From Oxalobacter formigenes (lineage in GTDB: Bacteria > Pseudomonadota > Gammaproteobacteria > Burkholderiales > Burkholderiaceae_D): a stretch of 64,000 bases of DNA. The DNA lies in NCBI RefSeq assembly GCF_027158485.1, contig NZ_JAMKYJ010000009.1; one strand, given 5' to 3'. A program made the translations under genes and the position numbers. Under the pieces are notes generated by a model. The model saw only the letters and a program-made list of their open reading frames with translations. It was not told the origin of the DNA and ran no database searches. Positions 16,910 to 24,012 of the stretch are shown piece after piece (the first letter of the stretch is position 1; the number at the start of each line of letters is the position of its first letter).

Positions 16910-16975
16910 ATTCAGGCCAAAGATTGTTTATAATGAAAGACGTATCGCGTTATAAACAAAATCTGTCGATCAAGT

Positions 16976-17052
16976 CTGCCCATAGCTCAGTTGGATAGAG
17001 CAACGGCCTTCTAAGCCGTAGGTCGCACGTTCGAATCGTGCTGGGCAGGCCA
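16976..17052 (+). tRNA. tRNA-Arg (anticodon TCT)
   Basis: Acceptor stem 16976-16982 pairs with 17042-17048. The anticodon stem 17003-17007/17015-17019 encloses TCT at 17010-17012, the T-loop is TTCGAAT, and CCA is encoded at 17050-17052. It reads the rare arginine codons AGA/AGG. Such tRNA genes are frequent integration targets, and a recombinase remnant lies 43 bases downstream. A TATAAT at 16929-16934 and a TATAAA at 16951-16956 are candidate -10 boxes without a good -35. Confidence 0.95.
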
Positions 17053-17061
17053 ATTAAATCA
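17027..17061 (+). repeat. attachment-site-like direct repeat, copy 1 (tRNA-Arg 3' end)
   Basis: This 35-base segment covers the T-loop, the acceptor 3' strand, CCA and nine bases after tRNA-Arg. It matches 19702-19736 at 28 of 35 positions with no gaps; both 11-base ends are identical. It would be the left junction of an old integrated element. Confidence 0.6.
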
Positions 17062-17094
17062 GGCACTTATCTGAAATTATTCTCCCACCTTTTT

Positions 17095-17295
17095 CTAAAG
17101 TGAGAACAATTTGTTCTCACTTGACGGCAATACAGCTTCCTCTTTGTCCCTTCGATAGATAGCTGTTGTCTTGCTGTCTTTGTGGCCCGGAAACTTCTGG
17201 GCGTCACTGTGTGTTTCCGGATCAGAAGCTGCTTTTGTTCTCCTGTAACTTTCGCAAACCTTGATGGTTAGTGGAAGAGTTCGAATACTACTCAA
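17095..17295 (-). pseudogene. tyrosine recombinase (phage-type integrase) C-terminal remnant
   Basis: A 66-codon reverse frame carries the end of a tyrosine recombinase. An R-T-K-A-A-S-D stretch resembles the R-A-K-A-A-S-D that follows the catalytic arginine. A G-H-K-D-S-K-T-T segment then matches the second catalytic histidine box, and A-I-Y-R-R-D carries the tyrosine nucleophile. The first histidine of the H-x-x-R box is not kept, and everything upstream (the N-terminal arm-binding and core domains) is gone, so it cannot be active. It points toward tRNA-Arg, the usual placement for an integrase next to its attachment site. Identification is by motif reading. Confidence 0.65.
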
Positions 17296-17466
17296 TAGGA
17301 AAAACTCAGCAAACTTTCCACATGGAAATAAACTATAATAAAGTTTGTTTCCTTTCTACGCGAACTTACAGGGACTTTTGAGCCTGTCATTGAAACAGTC
17401 CGTTCCATACGAGTAACAGCTTTTTCAAAATTGGCCAATCTTCATCAGATTCAAAAAGGTGCAGCA

Positions 17467-19749
17467 TTGCTGAAAGAAAAGATAACAAGGCAGCTTGCAT
17501 TGGCGATTGTGTTGCTGGCGACTGTGTTGATCAGCGTCAGTGCCTACTTCATTTACAGTACCAAAGACGATATCAAGCAGCAAAACAAGCAATACCTGAG
17601 TGAAATTGCCGTGCAAAATGCAGAGGTTATCAAAAATACCGTACGCATGGAGCTGGACAAGATTGAAGCTATCGCCAATATCATCGGCAGTCGTGAAAAA
17701 TTCGATGTCGACTATGCTCTTGCTGTTCTGAAAGCTGAGAGTAAACGGCATTCGTTCAAGCGTCTGGCTTATGTTCCCTCTGATGGCAATGCCGTCACGA
17801 CAGATGATGTATCTTTCAATGTGCTCGGGCGTAGCTATTACAAGAAAGCGCTGGCGGGTGAAAGCAATGTGTCGGACAGGCTCACAGACAAGATCGGCGG
17901 CAATTTTATCAATGTGTACGCAGTGCCGCTTTATCACAAAGGCCATATTTATGGCGTGATCATTGCGACAAAAGATACGAATGTGCTCTCCGAGCTGTTG
18001 AAACACAATTCTTTCGACGGTGAAGGGTTTTCCTACATCATCACAAAAGATGGTTCACCCGTCGTCAATACAGTACATAAAAACAGCCTGAGCAGTTTTG
18101 ACAATCTCTTTGACTCGATGCGCAAAAATCATGTCGATGAAAACCTGATTGCGGAACTGAAAAGGAATATGGCCCTAAATAAGGGCGGCATCTTTGAAAA
18201 CGACATGTCGGATGTTCCAAAGGTACTGGCCTACAGTAGCGTCGGTATCAATGACTGGTTCGTCATTTCTGTTGTTCCGAAGCAGGTGATTGCCCAAAAT
18301 GCCGACCGGCTCATTAACCGTAACGTGACCAGTGCAGTCATCACGGTCATCGTAATGGGAGCGCTGATATTTTTCATCGTTGTCCAGAATTATAAAAACA
18401 GACGCAAGCTGGAACAGCTCGCTTATGTGGATTCGATTACCGGAGGAAACAATTTCAACAAGTTCAAACTGCTTGCTGCCGAAATGATCGCCCGCAATAA
18501 GGGCAAAAACCTTTATATGATCCGGATTGATATCGACAATTTCAAATTGTTGAACGATATGTATGGCTTCAGGGAGGGTGATGAAATTCTGGTTGGTATA
18601 AACCAGCTGTTGTCTCGAATGGATTCAGGCAGAGATCTCCATGCCAGATTGAGCGATGATAATTTCATCTGGCTCGTCAATTGCCTTACCGAAGAAGAAG
18701 CTGTCAGCAAGATACGCCAATTCAATGATGCGTTTCAGGGGACCATGAGTCAGGACCAGAAGGGATACAAGCTGGGCTTTACCTTTGGAGCGTACAAAAT
18801 TCATCCGAAAAATATGGATGTGGACAAAATTATCGATCGGGCTGCAATGGCACATCAGAGTGCCAAGTTGTTACACGCTGATCCCAAAGTGGTTTTTTAT
18901 GATGAAAAAATCCGTAATGACGCCATCAGAATCAAGACTATTGAAAATATGATGTATGACGCGCTGGCGAACAGGGAATTTGTCGTATATCTTCAGCCCA
19001 AATACAATGTCAGCACTTCAACCATTGAAGGAGCGGAAGCATTGGTCAGGTGGGTGCGTGATGGCAAAGTCATTCCCCCTTCTGAATTCATCTCCATATT
19101 CGAGCGTAATGGTTTTATCGTCAATATGGATATGTATGTGCTGGAGGAAGTGTGTCGCTTGCAGCGGAAATGGCTGGATATGGGCCTGAATCCTGTCCCC
19201 ATTTCCATCAACCAGTCGAAGTCATTGGTGTACAGCAAGGATTATGTGGACAAATTATATGGCGTCATCACACGATACGATCTGCCGGCACGGTTAATCG
19301 AGGTGGAATTGCTTGAAACCATTATTCACGATAATGTAACTGAACTGATCAGCATTATCAGGCAGCTTCGCAGGATAGGTCTTCTGATCTGTATCGACGA
19401 TTTCGGGAGCGGTTATTCTTCGCTGAACATGCTCAAGGATTTTGACGTGGATGTGCTCAAGATAGACCGGGAGTTCCTCAATAATGCCGAAATCAGTGAA
19501 CGTGCCAAATATGTGTTGGCACAAATCATTACTTTGGCAAAAGGCCTCAAAATGATTGTCGTCACCGAAGGAGTCGAAACCGAAAAACAGGCCGGTTTGT
19601 TGAAAGAGCTGGAGTGCGATACAGCACAGGGTTTCTTTTATGCCAGACCGATGCCATGTGAGCAATTTGAAAAATTGTTATCAGTTCCAGGAGGGACACG
19701 AACGTTCGAATCATCTCGGGAAGATCAATTAAATCATGAGTTGACGTAG
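17467..19749 (+). CDS. membrane sensor with degenerate GGDEF and intact EAL domain (probable c-di-GMP phosphodiesterase)
   Basis: About 760 residues. Layout: a first membrane helix (about 8-28), a periplasmic Cache-like sensor (about 30-285), a second helix (about 285-305), a GGDEF-type domain, then an EAL domain. The cyclase signature is degraded to L-S-D-D-N-F, so cyclase activity is unlikely. The EAL domain keeps E-A-L, L-L-E-T, D-D-F-G-S-G-Y, K-I-D, the T-E-G-V-E glutamate and a Q-G-F end, so it should hydrolyse c-di-GMP. I chose TTG 17467, which has AAAGGTG upstream; TTG 17431 is in frame without one. The last 16 codons run through a degenerate tRNA 3'-end copy, so the tail is probably recombination-derived. 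Confidence 0.85.
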   Translation: MLKEKITRQLALAIVLLATVLISVSAYFIYSTKDDIKQQNKQYLSEIAVQNAEVIKNTVRMELDKIEAIANIIGSREKFDVDYALAVLKAESKRHSFKRLAYVPSDGNAVTTDDVSFNVLGRSYYKKALAGESNVSDRLTDKIGGNFINVYAVPLYHKGHIYGVIIATKDTNVLSELLKHNSFDGEGFSYIITKDGSPVVNTVHKNSLSSFDNLFDSMRKNHVDENLIAELKRNMALNKGGIFENDMSDVPKVLAYSSVGINDWFVISVVPKQVIAQNADRLINRNVTSAVITVIVMGALIFFIVVQNYKNRRKLEQLAYVDSITGGNNFNKFKLLAAEMIARNKGKNLYMIRIDIDNFKLLNDMYGFREGDEILVGINQLLSRMDSGRDLHARLSDDNFIWLVNCLTEEEAVSKIRQFNDAFQGTMSQDQKGYKLGFTFGAYKIHPKNMDVDKIIDRAAMAHQSAKLLHADPKVVFYDEKIRNDAIRIKTIENMMYDALANREFVVYLQPKYNVSTSTIEGAEALVRWVRDGKVIPPSEFISIFERNGFIVNMDMYVLEEVCRLQRKWLDMGLNPVPISINQSKSLVYSKDYVDKLYGVITRYDLPARLIEVELLETIIHDNVTELISIIRQLRRIGLLICIDDFGSGYSSLNMLKDFDVDVLKIDREFLNNAEISERAKYVLAQIITLAKGLKMIVVTEGVETEKQAGLLKELECDTAQGFFYARPMPCEQFEKLLSVPGGTRTFESSREDQLNHELT
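19702..19736 (+). repeat. attachment-site-like direct repeat, copy 2 (inside the EAL gene's 3' end)
   Basis: It matches the tRNA-Arg 3' junction (17027-17061) at 28 of 35 bases. Its left half also shares a 15-base exact match, from the T-loop into the acceptor strand, with tRNA-Pro. No cloverleaf is present upstream, so it is a tRNA fragment rather than a gene. Best read as the right junction of an old 2.7-kb insertion. Confidence 0.55.
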
Positions 19750-19884
19750 TTTCTGTTCCTGTTTTAGCTAGTGGTAAAAAAGTCCTTTTGTCATGGACAG
19801 ATTTCAGTTGTCTTGTCTGGGATTATTTTTCCTGGTATTCCTGATACTAACCTGCATTAAATAATTTGATAATCTGAAAACGGG

Positions 19885-19913
19885 CCTCCTTCATTGAAGA
19901 GAGGTATTTTTTT
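19885..19913 (+). terminator. intrinsic terminator after the EAL gene (terminator family copy A)
   Basis: CCTC-CTTC pairs with GAAG-GAGG around a three-base loop with one bulged A, followed by seven T residues. The unit from 19885 onward resembles the terminator at 20978-21010 in stem, loop and the A-rich bases after the T-run. Confidence 0.7.
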
Positions 19914-20316
19914 AATAAGGAAAGATCAGGAACCGTTTTTTTTGTGGTGGATATCATTTGTCTGAATTTTTTTCGGAACTTCTGAGAGGGAAATTTTCGG
20001 TTTTGTTACTTTTTTTACTCATGGAATTCTCGATAAGTATCTTCATGTTTTTCTGATCTTCAGGAAACATTCTTTTTTGACCCTCGAATTTGCTCAATGG
20101 TTTAAAAATCATGTCTGTCAGTGATTCCCTGATTTTGGATGGCATATGTTATTGTTTTTCATATGGTTAGCGAAGCATAAGGCATATGTGGGGAACAGGT
20201 TTGAACTGCCTGAAAAACAGGCAATACCATAGCCTTCCCAGAGTGAAAATAAGAAAAATATGAACAATTATGTATAAAAAACGGTATTGTTGAAAATGAA
20301 GGATAAAGGTTTAATG

Positions 20317-20365
20317 AACTCGCTGCCTTTCGTGACGGTCTTCCCCATGAAAGGCAGTTTGAGTT
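20317..20365 (+). promoter_or_regulatory. structured leader element upstream of a small ORF
   Basis: A 9-bp perfect stem (20323-20331 with 20349-20357) is extended by a 5-bp stem (20317-20321 with 20361-20365) across a one-base/three-base internal loop, with a 17-base apical loop. It ends 76 bases before the small ORF at 20442 and has no T-run. No known riboswitch class was recognised. Confidence 0.4.
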
Positions 20366-20441
20366 CAACTTAACATTAATGGAGCGTTAGTATTAAAAAT
20401 TTTATGGGAGATATCACACTTTAAAATTGAGGTACTAAACA

Positions 20442-20609
20442 ATGTCAACTCAAACAACAACTCGTATAGTCGGTACGTTCATTCTGGCAATCGCTTTCTG
20501 TGTAACCGTCATGGGCGGCGCTGCTGATATGTCTTACGATATGGATTATTTCCATGGCGGCGATGTACAGGCAAGCACCGTACTGAACGTTAATGCCAAT
20601 AATGCGTAA
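20442..20609 (+). CDS. 55-residue small membrane or exported protein, unknown function
   Basis: Starts at ATG 20442 with GAGGT about ten bases upstream and ends TAA 20607-20609. A short polar N terminus (T-T-T-R) is followed by a hydrophobic stretch at about residues 9-24. A small Gly/Ala-rich turn follows that could be a signal-peptidase region, then an acidic, tyrosine- and asparagine-containing C-terminal 30 residues. It may be a small membrane protein or a secreted peptide of about 30 residues. A structured leader precedes it and a strong hairpin follows, so it looks like its own transcription unit. No family recognised, and function is unknown. Confidence 0.6.
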   Translation: MSTQTTTRIVGTFILAIAFCVTVMGGAADMSYDMDYFHGGDVQASTVLNVNANNA

Positions 20610-20624
20610 AGCTATGTGAAGTTA

Positions 20625-20647
20625 CCCGCATCATTTATTGATGCGGG
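20625..20647 (+). terminator. strong hairpin after the small ORF
   Basis: A perfect 8-bp GC-rich stem (20625-20632 with 20640-20647) with a seven-base loop, 15 bases after the stop codon. No T-run follows, so it may stabilise the 3' end or work with Rho rather than terminate on its own. Confidence 0.45.
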
Positions 20648-20947
20648 CCCCTGGGGGCAGATGTCTGTTATCCGGTTTCTGTCCCGCTTCAAAAATATTT
20701 TCCATTAACCTTCTGTTTCATTCTTTCCTTTCGCAGTTCACATCATCCGGATTTTTTGTCCGTTTTCCTTTTTGCTCTCTGCATTTTCTATTTCAAGACG
20801 TCTGTGAAGCAAACTTTTTTCCACATCAAAAACCGGTTTCTTTTCAGGATCAAGCATTATTAAATCCATTTCATGGTTGCAATTTAGTTGCAAAGAAGTT
20901 GTGACAGGGCTGACAGAAGAGTTTTTTTGCTTTAACTTCTCCTTCGT

Positions 20948-20970
20948 CGGGCAAGTTGCGCCCGTTTTTT
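20948..20970 (+). terminator. intrinsic terminator, first of a tandem pair
   Basis: CGGGC/GCCCG stem (20948-20952 with 20960-20964), seven-base loop, six T residues to 20970. Confidence 0.65.
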
Positions 20971-20977
20971 GTGAATC

Positions 20978-21010
20978 AGACCTCCTTCATTCGAAGCGAG
21001 GTCTTTTTTT
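20978..21010 (+). terminator. intrinsic terminator, second of a tandem pair (terminator family copy B)
   Basis: A 7-bp outer stem (20978-20984 with 20998-21004) encloses a T-T-C/G-A-A inner stem, with a T-run to 21010. The loop and T-run closely resemble 19885-19913. It insulates the phage-derived genes from upstream transcription. Confidence 0.75.
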
Positions 21011-21097
21011 ATGGAGAAAACGATGAGGTGAATGGAGTTGTCATTAAAAAGGTAAAAGGAACAGTCTGTTAAGTTGTCAAGTTAAGGAAATTAAAAA

Positions 21098-22549
21098 ATG
21101 CCACAAAATGAATTCAAGCCTTTTGCGATTGCATCCAGTGCAGCCGTTCTTGAACAGTCAGAGTACGAAATGTCTCAAGTCTTGCGTGAAGGGTTTAAAA
21201 AGGGTCTGGCAAGGTCGGTCGAAGTGAACAAGGCGATCCGTCAGGCGTCCAGTATCGCGGCTGTTGTCGCGGAATTTGCTGCGGAAAAAAGCGGGAAGGA
21301 CATGCTGGATAACGGGGATGTAGGTATCCTCAAGGAAAACTTTGAAACGGCCTTGAGCGCTGTTTCATCCCTGTTGATTGCCGAAGCACTGGGAACAGGT
21401 GATCTGTTGAGCGCTTCGTTTACACCGAAACTCAGGGAACTGAAAAACGGGACGCTGGTTCATGTTCGAGCCAAGGAAAAGAACCTGACTAAAATACCGG
21501 TATTCAAGGCGGATGAAACCGGGGAAAAAGTCATTGTCAAGGGAAACAACCTGAGTCTTGAGGAAGGGGATATCGCCGGAGCGGGGCATTGGCTGGAGTT
21601 GCAATACGATGAAGCCCTGGACAAATGGGTTTTGCAGAATCCGGCCAAAGGCATTACTCCGTCCAGTGGTGTACCGGTTGGCACCATTGAATATTTTGCG
21701 ATGGTAACGTCTCCGGCAGGCTATCTGAAGGCCAACGGTGCGGCCGTAGGCAGGGAAACATATCCGGAACTTTATGCCACGATCGGTACAACGTTCGGGG
21801 AAGGAGATGGATCGAGTACGTTCAACCTGCCGGATCTGATCGACCGGTTTGCTCAGGGAAGCAATACACCGGGACAGAAGATTGAAGCGGGGTTGTCTGA
21901 TCACAATCATACATTGCCACTTGCGCTTGAAGAAACAGGGACCGGATATGCCGCGCATGGTTCAAATATCTCATCAGGTACAACTGTTGGATATGCATCA
22001 GCATCCAATCCCATCTACGGCGCCTCCAATACCGTCCAGCCACCAGCCTTGACCTTGCTGCCCTGCATCAAAGCCTTTGATGCCGCCACCAATCCGGGAC
22101 TGATCGATATTACCGGGCTGGCGCGGGAGATGGCGAATAAAACAGATGCTGCTGCCGCAGCCCATGCGGCCATGCCGTCAAATGTATATGAGGAACTGGG
22201 GGTGCCGGAGGGAACACTCTACGATGGCATCAACTATCAATCAGAACTCTTGACTATGCCGGCGGATGGTTATTTGTTTTGGTACCAGTTGTTCAAATCG
22301 AACGGCACCGACTACTTTACGTGCTGGATGGGTTTCTACAGATTTAAAGATGGTGTTATAACGCTTGGAAACAGCGATAGCATTGTTGGAGCCGGAAGCA
22401 ACCAATGGATCGAGATGTATATGCCTGTTAGCAAAGGCGATCAGGTCAGACTACTGTGGGGGCCTTCCAGAAAAACAGAAGACGAGACTGGACTCACATC
22501 ATTGAAGTTTATTTATGCAAATGGATCGGCACCGAAGGAGAGACAATGA
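21098..22549 (+). CDS. phage tail fibre protein with tail-collar domain
   Basis: A 483-residue phage-type tail fibre. Residues 1-90 resemble the N-terminal domain of Burkholderiales phage tail proteins, which attaches the fibre to the baseplate. Residues about 195-335 are a phage tail collar domain: G-T-I-E-Y-F at its start, a central E-G-D-G-S-S-T-F-N-L-P-D-L segment, and an L-P-C-I-K-A end. The last 110 residues are unlike the rest and probably form the receptor-binding tip. AAGGAAAT lies upstream of ATG 21098, and the stop overlaps the next gene (ATGA). No capsid, terminase or baseplate gene is nearby, so it is an orphan or remnant of a prophage or tailocin. Confidence 0.85.
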   Translation: MPQNEFKPFAIASSAAVLEQSEYEMSQVLREGFKKGLARSVEVNKAIRQASSIAAVVAEFAAEKSGKDMLDNGDVGILKENFETALSAVSSLLIAEALGTGDLLSASFTPKLRELKNGTLVHVRAKEKNLTKIPVFKADETGEKVIVKGNNLSLEEGDIAGAGHWLELQYDEALDKWVLQNPAKGITPSSGVPVGTIEYFAMVTSPAGYLKANGAAVGRETYPELYATIGTTFGEGDGSSTFNLPDLIDRFAQGSNTPGQKIEAGLSDHNHTLPLALEETGTGYAAHGSNISSGTTVGYASASNPIYGASNTVQPPALTLLPCIKAFDAATNPGLIDITGLAREMANKTDAAAAAHAAMPSNVYEELGVPEGTLYDGINYQSELLTMPADGYLFWYQLFKSNGTDYFTCWMGFYRFKDGVITLGNSDSIVGAGSNQWIEMYMPVSKGDQVRLLWGPSRKTEDETGLTSLKFIYANGSAPKERQ

Positions 22550-23079
22550 AATACGGGATAGCGATAAACGGAAAATTCGCCCTCATCAATGAAGATGAAA
22601 ACAGAATTCGGAAAACAATAACCCTGTGCATGCCACAGTATTCGGCAGCCCAGATCAAAACGTACGATGACAGCGAAGTCGAACAGGGTCATGACGGGAA
22701 CTGGTACGAAAAAGGACATGCTCCGCAAAGACCGCTGGAAGAAATCAAGGTAGCAAAACTGATTGAACTGGGCACTGCATTTGAAAAAGCCTCCCAAACC
22801 GCTCATTGTCTCTCGTCAGCCGGTTTTGAAATCAACGCTGACGAGAAGGCGAACAGGAACATCGAAGGGTTGGTACTGGTTCTCAAACCGGAAGAAAGCA
22901 CATTGTTTCGTTCATACGACAATAGTTTTCATAAAGTGACGAAAGAACAGTTGGAAATGATGAGGAAAGAAATCGCCGTCAATTCACAGCGGCTGTGTCA
23001 GATCAAGTGGCAGATTGAGGCCGCTATCGATGTTGCAGAAACTTTGGACGAACTGAATGCAATCAACGTCGCATTTTAG
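22546..23079 (+). CDS. phage tail-fibre-associated DUF4376-like protein
   Basis: A 177-residue protein starting at ATG 22546, which overlaps the stop of the tail-fibre gene and has AAGGAG six bases upstream. The first 65 residues contain a short beta-rich domain ending near a W-Y-E-K-G segment. Residues about 65-177 match DUF4376-like phage proteins: an L-x-x-A-F-E-x-A helix, an I-N-A-D-E-K-A-N-R-N-I-E-G-L segment, then V-T-K-E-Q and a C-terminal helical region. Such genes follow tail fibres and may help fibre assembly. The overlap indicates translational coupling. Family assignment is by pattern, so moderately sure. Confidence 0.7.
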   Translation: MKYGIAINGKFALINEDENRIRKTITLCMPQYSAAQIKTYDDSEVEQGHDGNWYEKGHAPQRPLEEIKVAKLIELGTAFEKASQTAHCLSSAGFEINADEKANRNIEGLVLVLKPEESTLFRSYDNSFHKVTKEQLEMMRKEIAVNSQRLCQIKWQIEAAIDVAETLDELNAINVAF

Positions 23080-23106
23080 TTTGTCGTTGTTGAAGAGGGG
23101 AAGGCG

Positions 23107-23328
23107 ATGGGAAGGTGGCTTGGCCAGATTCCGATAGCGATTGACCCGCTCGTCAACGTGTTTTTCTGCAGCTTGGCAAATGAAACGATTTCAAACATGG
23201 AATGGAGAAAACGAAACGGGGGCAACAGCGTACGGTTTTGTCTGTGTCTGACCGGACAAGAAGAAGGTATCAGTACGAACTGGTTACTGTTTCGACCTTC
23301 CTGTCACAAACTCCATGCAACAAAATAG
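23107..23328 (+). CDS. small phage-type protein, probably truncated or frameshifted
   Basis: A 73-residue frame with a very good ribosome-binding site (GAGGGGAAGG, 23094-23103) before ATG 23107. The first 35-40 residues resemble a small phage-associated family with an I-A-I-D-x-L hydrophobic N terminus and an N-E-T-I-S segment where homologues have D-E-T-L-S. The remaining half (cysteine- and tryptophan-containing) does not fit that family, which normally continues for 70 or more residues, so a frameshift after about residue 40 is likely. It lies 27 bases after the DUF4376-like gene and is the last gene of the phage module. Confidence 0.45.
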   Translation: MGRWLGQIPIAIDPLVNVFFCSLANETISNMEWRKRNGGNSVRFCLCLTGQEEGISTNWLLFRPSCHKLHATK

Positions 23329-23363
23329 TGTTTGTGACCGGAGCATAACAATGGTCAGGAATG

Positions 23364-23990
23364 TCAGGCATCAGTTCTGTCCGGTATCAGCGCGGCCTTT
23401 CGTTTCTGCTCTTCGGTAATCGTCCAGTAGTAGATCGTTTTGGTACCGACTTTTTCGATCTTCTCGGCTGGCCATTCGGGGCCCATGTCGGATTCGTTGG
23501 AGACGACGCGGGCACCGACTTTCAACTGTTTCCAGAGTATCGGACGCAGTTCGTAATTGATTGACTGGGGCAGGTAGAGCATGACGACGGTGGCGTCGGA
23601 AAAGTCGTCCTTGTAGAAATTACCCAGTTTGAATTCGGTCAGGTGTTCGACTCCGGCTGCCTTGGCGTTGGCTTTGGCTTCTTCAACCCGTTTGGGGTTG
23701 AGGTCAAGGCCGATGCCATGAGCACCGCGAAGTTTGGCTGCGGCAATGACGATGCGTCCGTCGCCGCATCCCAGATCGTAAACGAGATCGTCCTTATTGA
23801 CATCAGCCAGTTTGACCATGCCGTCCGCCGTTTCAGGCCAGGTGGCGATGAATCCGGCATCGAGTTCAGGCCCCATCATTTCATCAAGTCCGAACTGGTT
23901 TTTGGCGGTGACGATGACAATGATCGGGATGAGTACGGCGACAAATACAAAGGCGGCGATTGTCAGACTGGTGCGTTTGGGCGAACTCAT
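23364..23990 (-). CDS. membrane-anchored class I SAM-dependent methyltransferase
   Basis: A 208-residue protein with one N-terminal membrane helix (about 9-29) and a Rossmann methyltransferase domain. The SAM loop D-L-G-C-G-D-G-R-I-V is near residues 72-81 and the acidic strand end G-L-D-L-N-P near 93-98. The motif IV region (M-L-Y-L-P-Q) resembles small protein-lysine methyltransferases rather than nucleic-acid enzymes, but the substrate is unknown. The anchor suggests work at the inner membrane. Its start is 22 bases after the permease stop on the same strand, so the two are probably one operon. Confidence 0.8.
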   Translation of the reverse strand: MSSPKRTSLTIAAFVFVAVLIPIIVIVTAKNQFGLDEMMGPELDAGFIATWPETADGMVKLADVNKDDLVYDLGCGDGRIVIAAAKLRGAHGIGLDLNPKRVEEAKANAKAAGVEHLTEFKLGNFYKDDFSDATVVMLYLPQSINYELRPILWKQLKVGARVVSNESDMGPEWPAEKIEKVGTKTIYYWTITEEQKRKAALIPDRTDA

Positions 23991-24012
23991 GAAATGCGAT
24001 TCTCCTTGAAAT

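Larger units (their letters stand above)
19750..20441. other. 692-base AT-rich intergenic region
   Basis: No convincing gene. It holds the terminator at 19885-19913, a short hairpin near 20212-20230 (six pairs, A-rich loop), and the larger structured element at 20317-20365. Two short reverse frames (19954-20145 and 20159-20368) lack ribosome-binding sites and recognisable domains. Base composition is clearly richer in A/T than the flanking core genes. Confidence 0.6.
20610..21097. other. 488-base region of hairpins and terminators before the tail-fibre gene
   Basis: Contains the hairpin at 20625-20647 and two tandem terminators at 20948-20970 and 20978-21010. A forward frame at 20638-20904 begins with TTG inside the hairpin, lacks a ribosome-binding site and shows no domain, so it is not called. 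No good promoter for the tail-fibre gene was found in the last 88 bases. Confidence 0.5.

Noticed and set aside
17270..17300. Another GTTCGAAT motif resembling a tRNA T-loop
   Set aside because: Only about 8 bases match, with no acceptor-strand or flank similarity, unlike the 35-base repeat at 19702.
19954..20145. 63-codon reverse frame in the AT-rich region
   Set aside because: No ribosome-binding site, no domain, Lys-rich composition expected from AT-rich DNA; kept only as a note in the region entry.
20638..20904. 88-codon forward frame before the tail-fibre module
   Set aside because: TTG start inside a hairpin, no ribosome-binding site, Phe/Ser-rich random composition.
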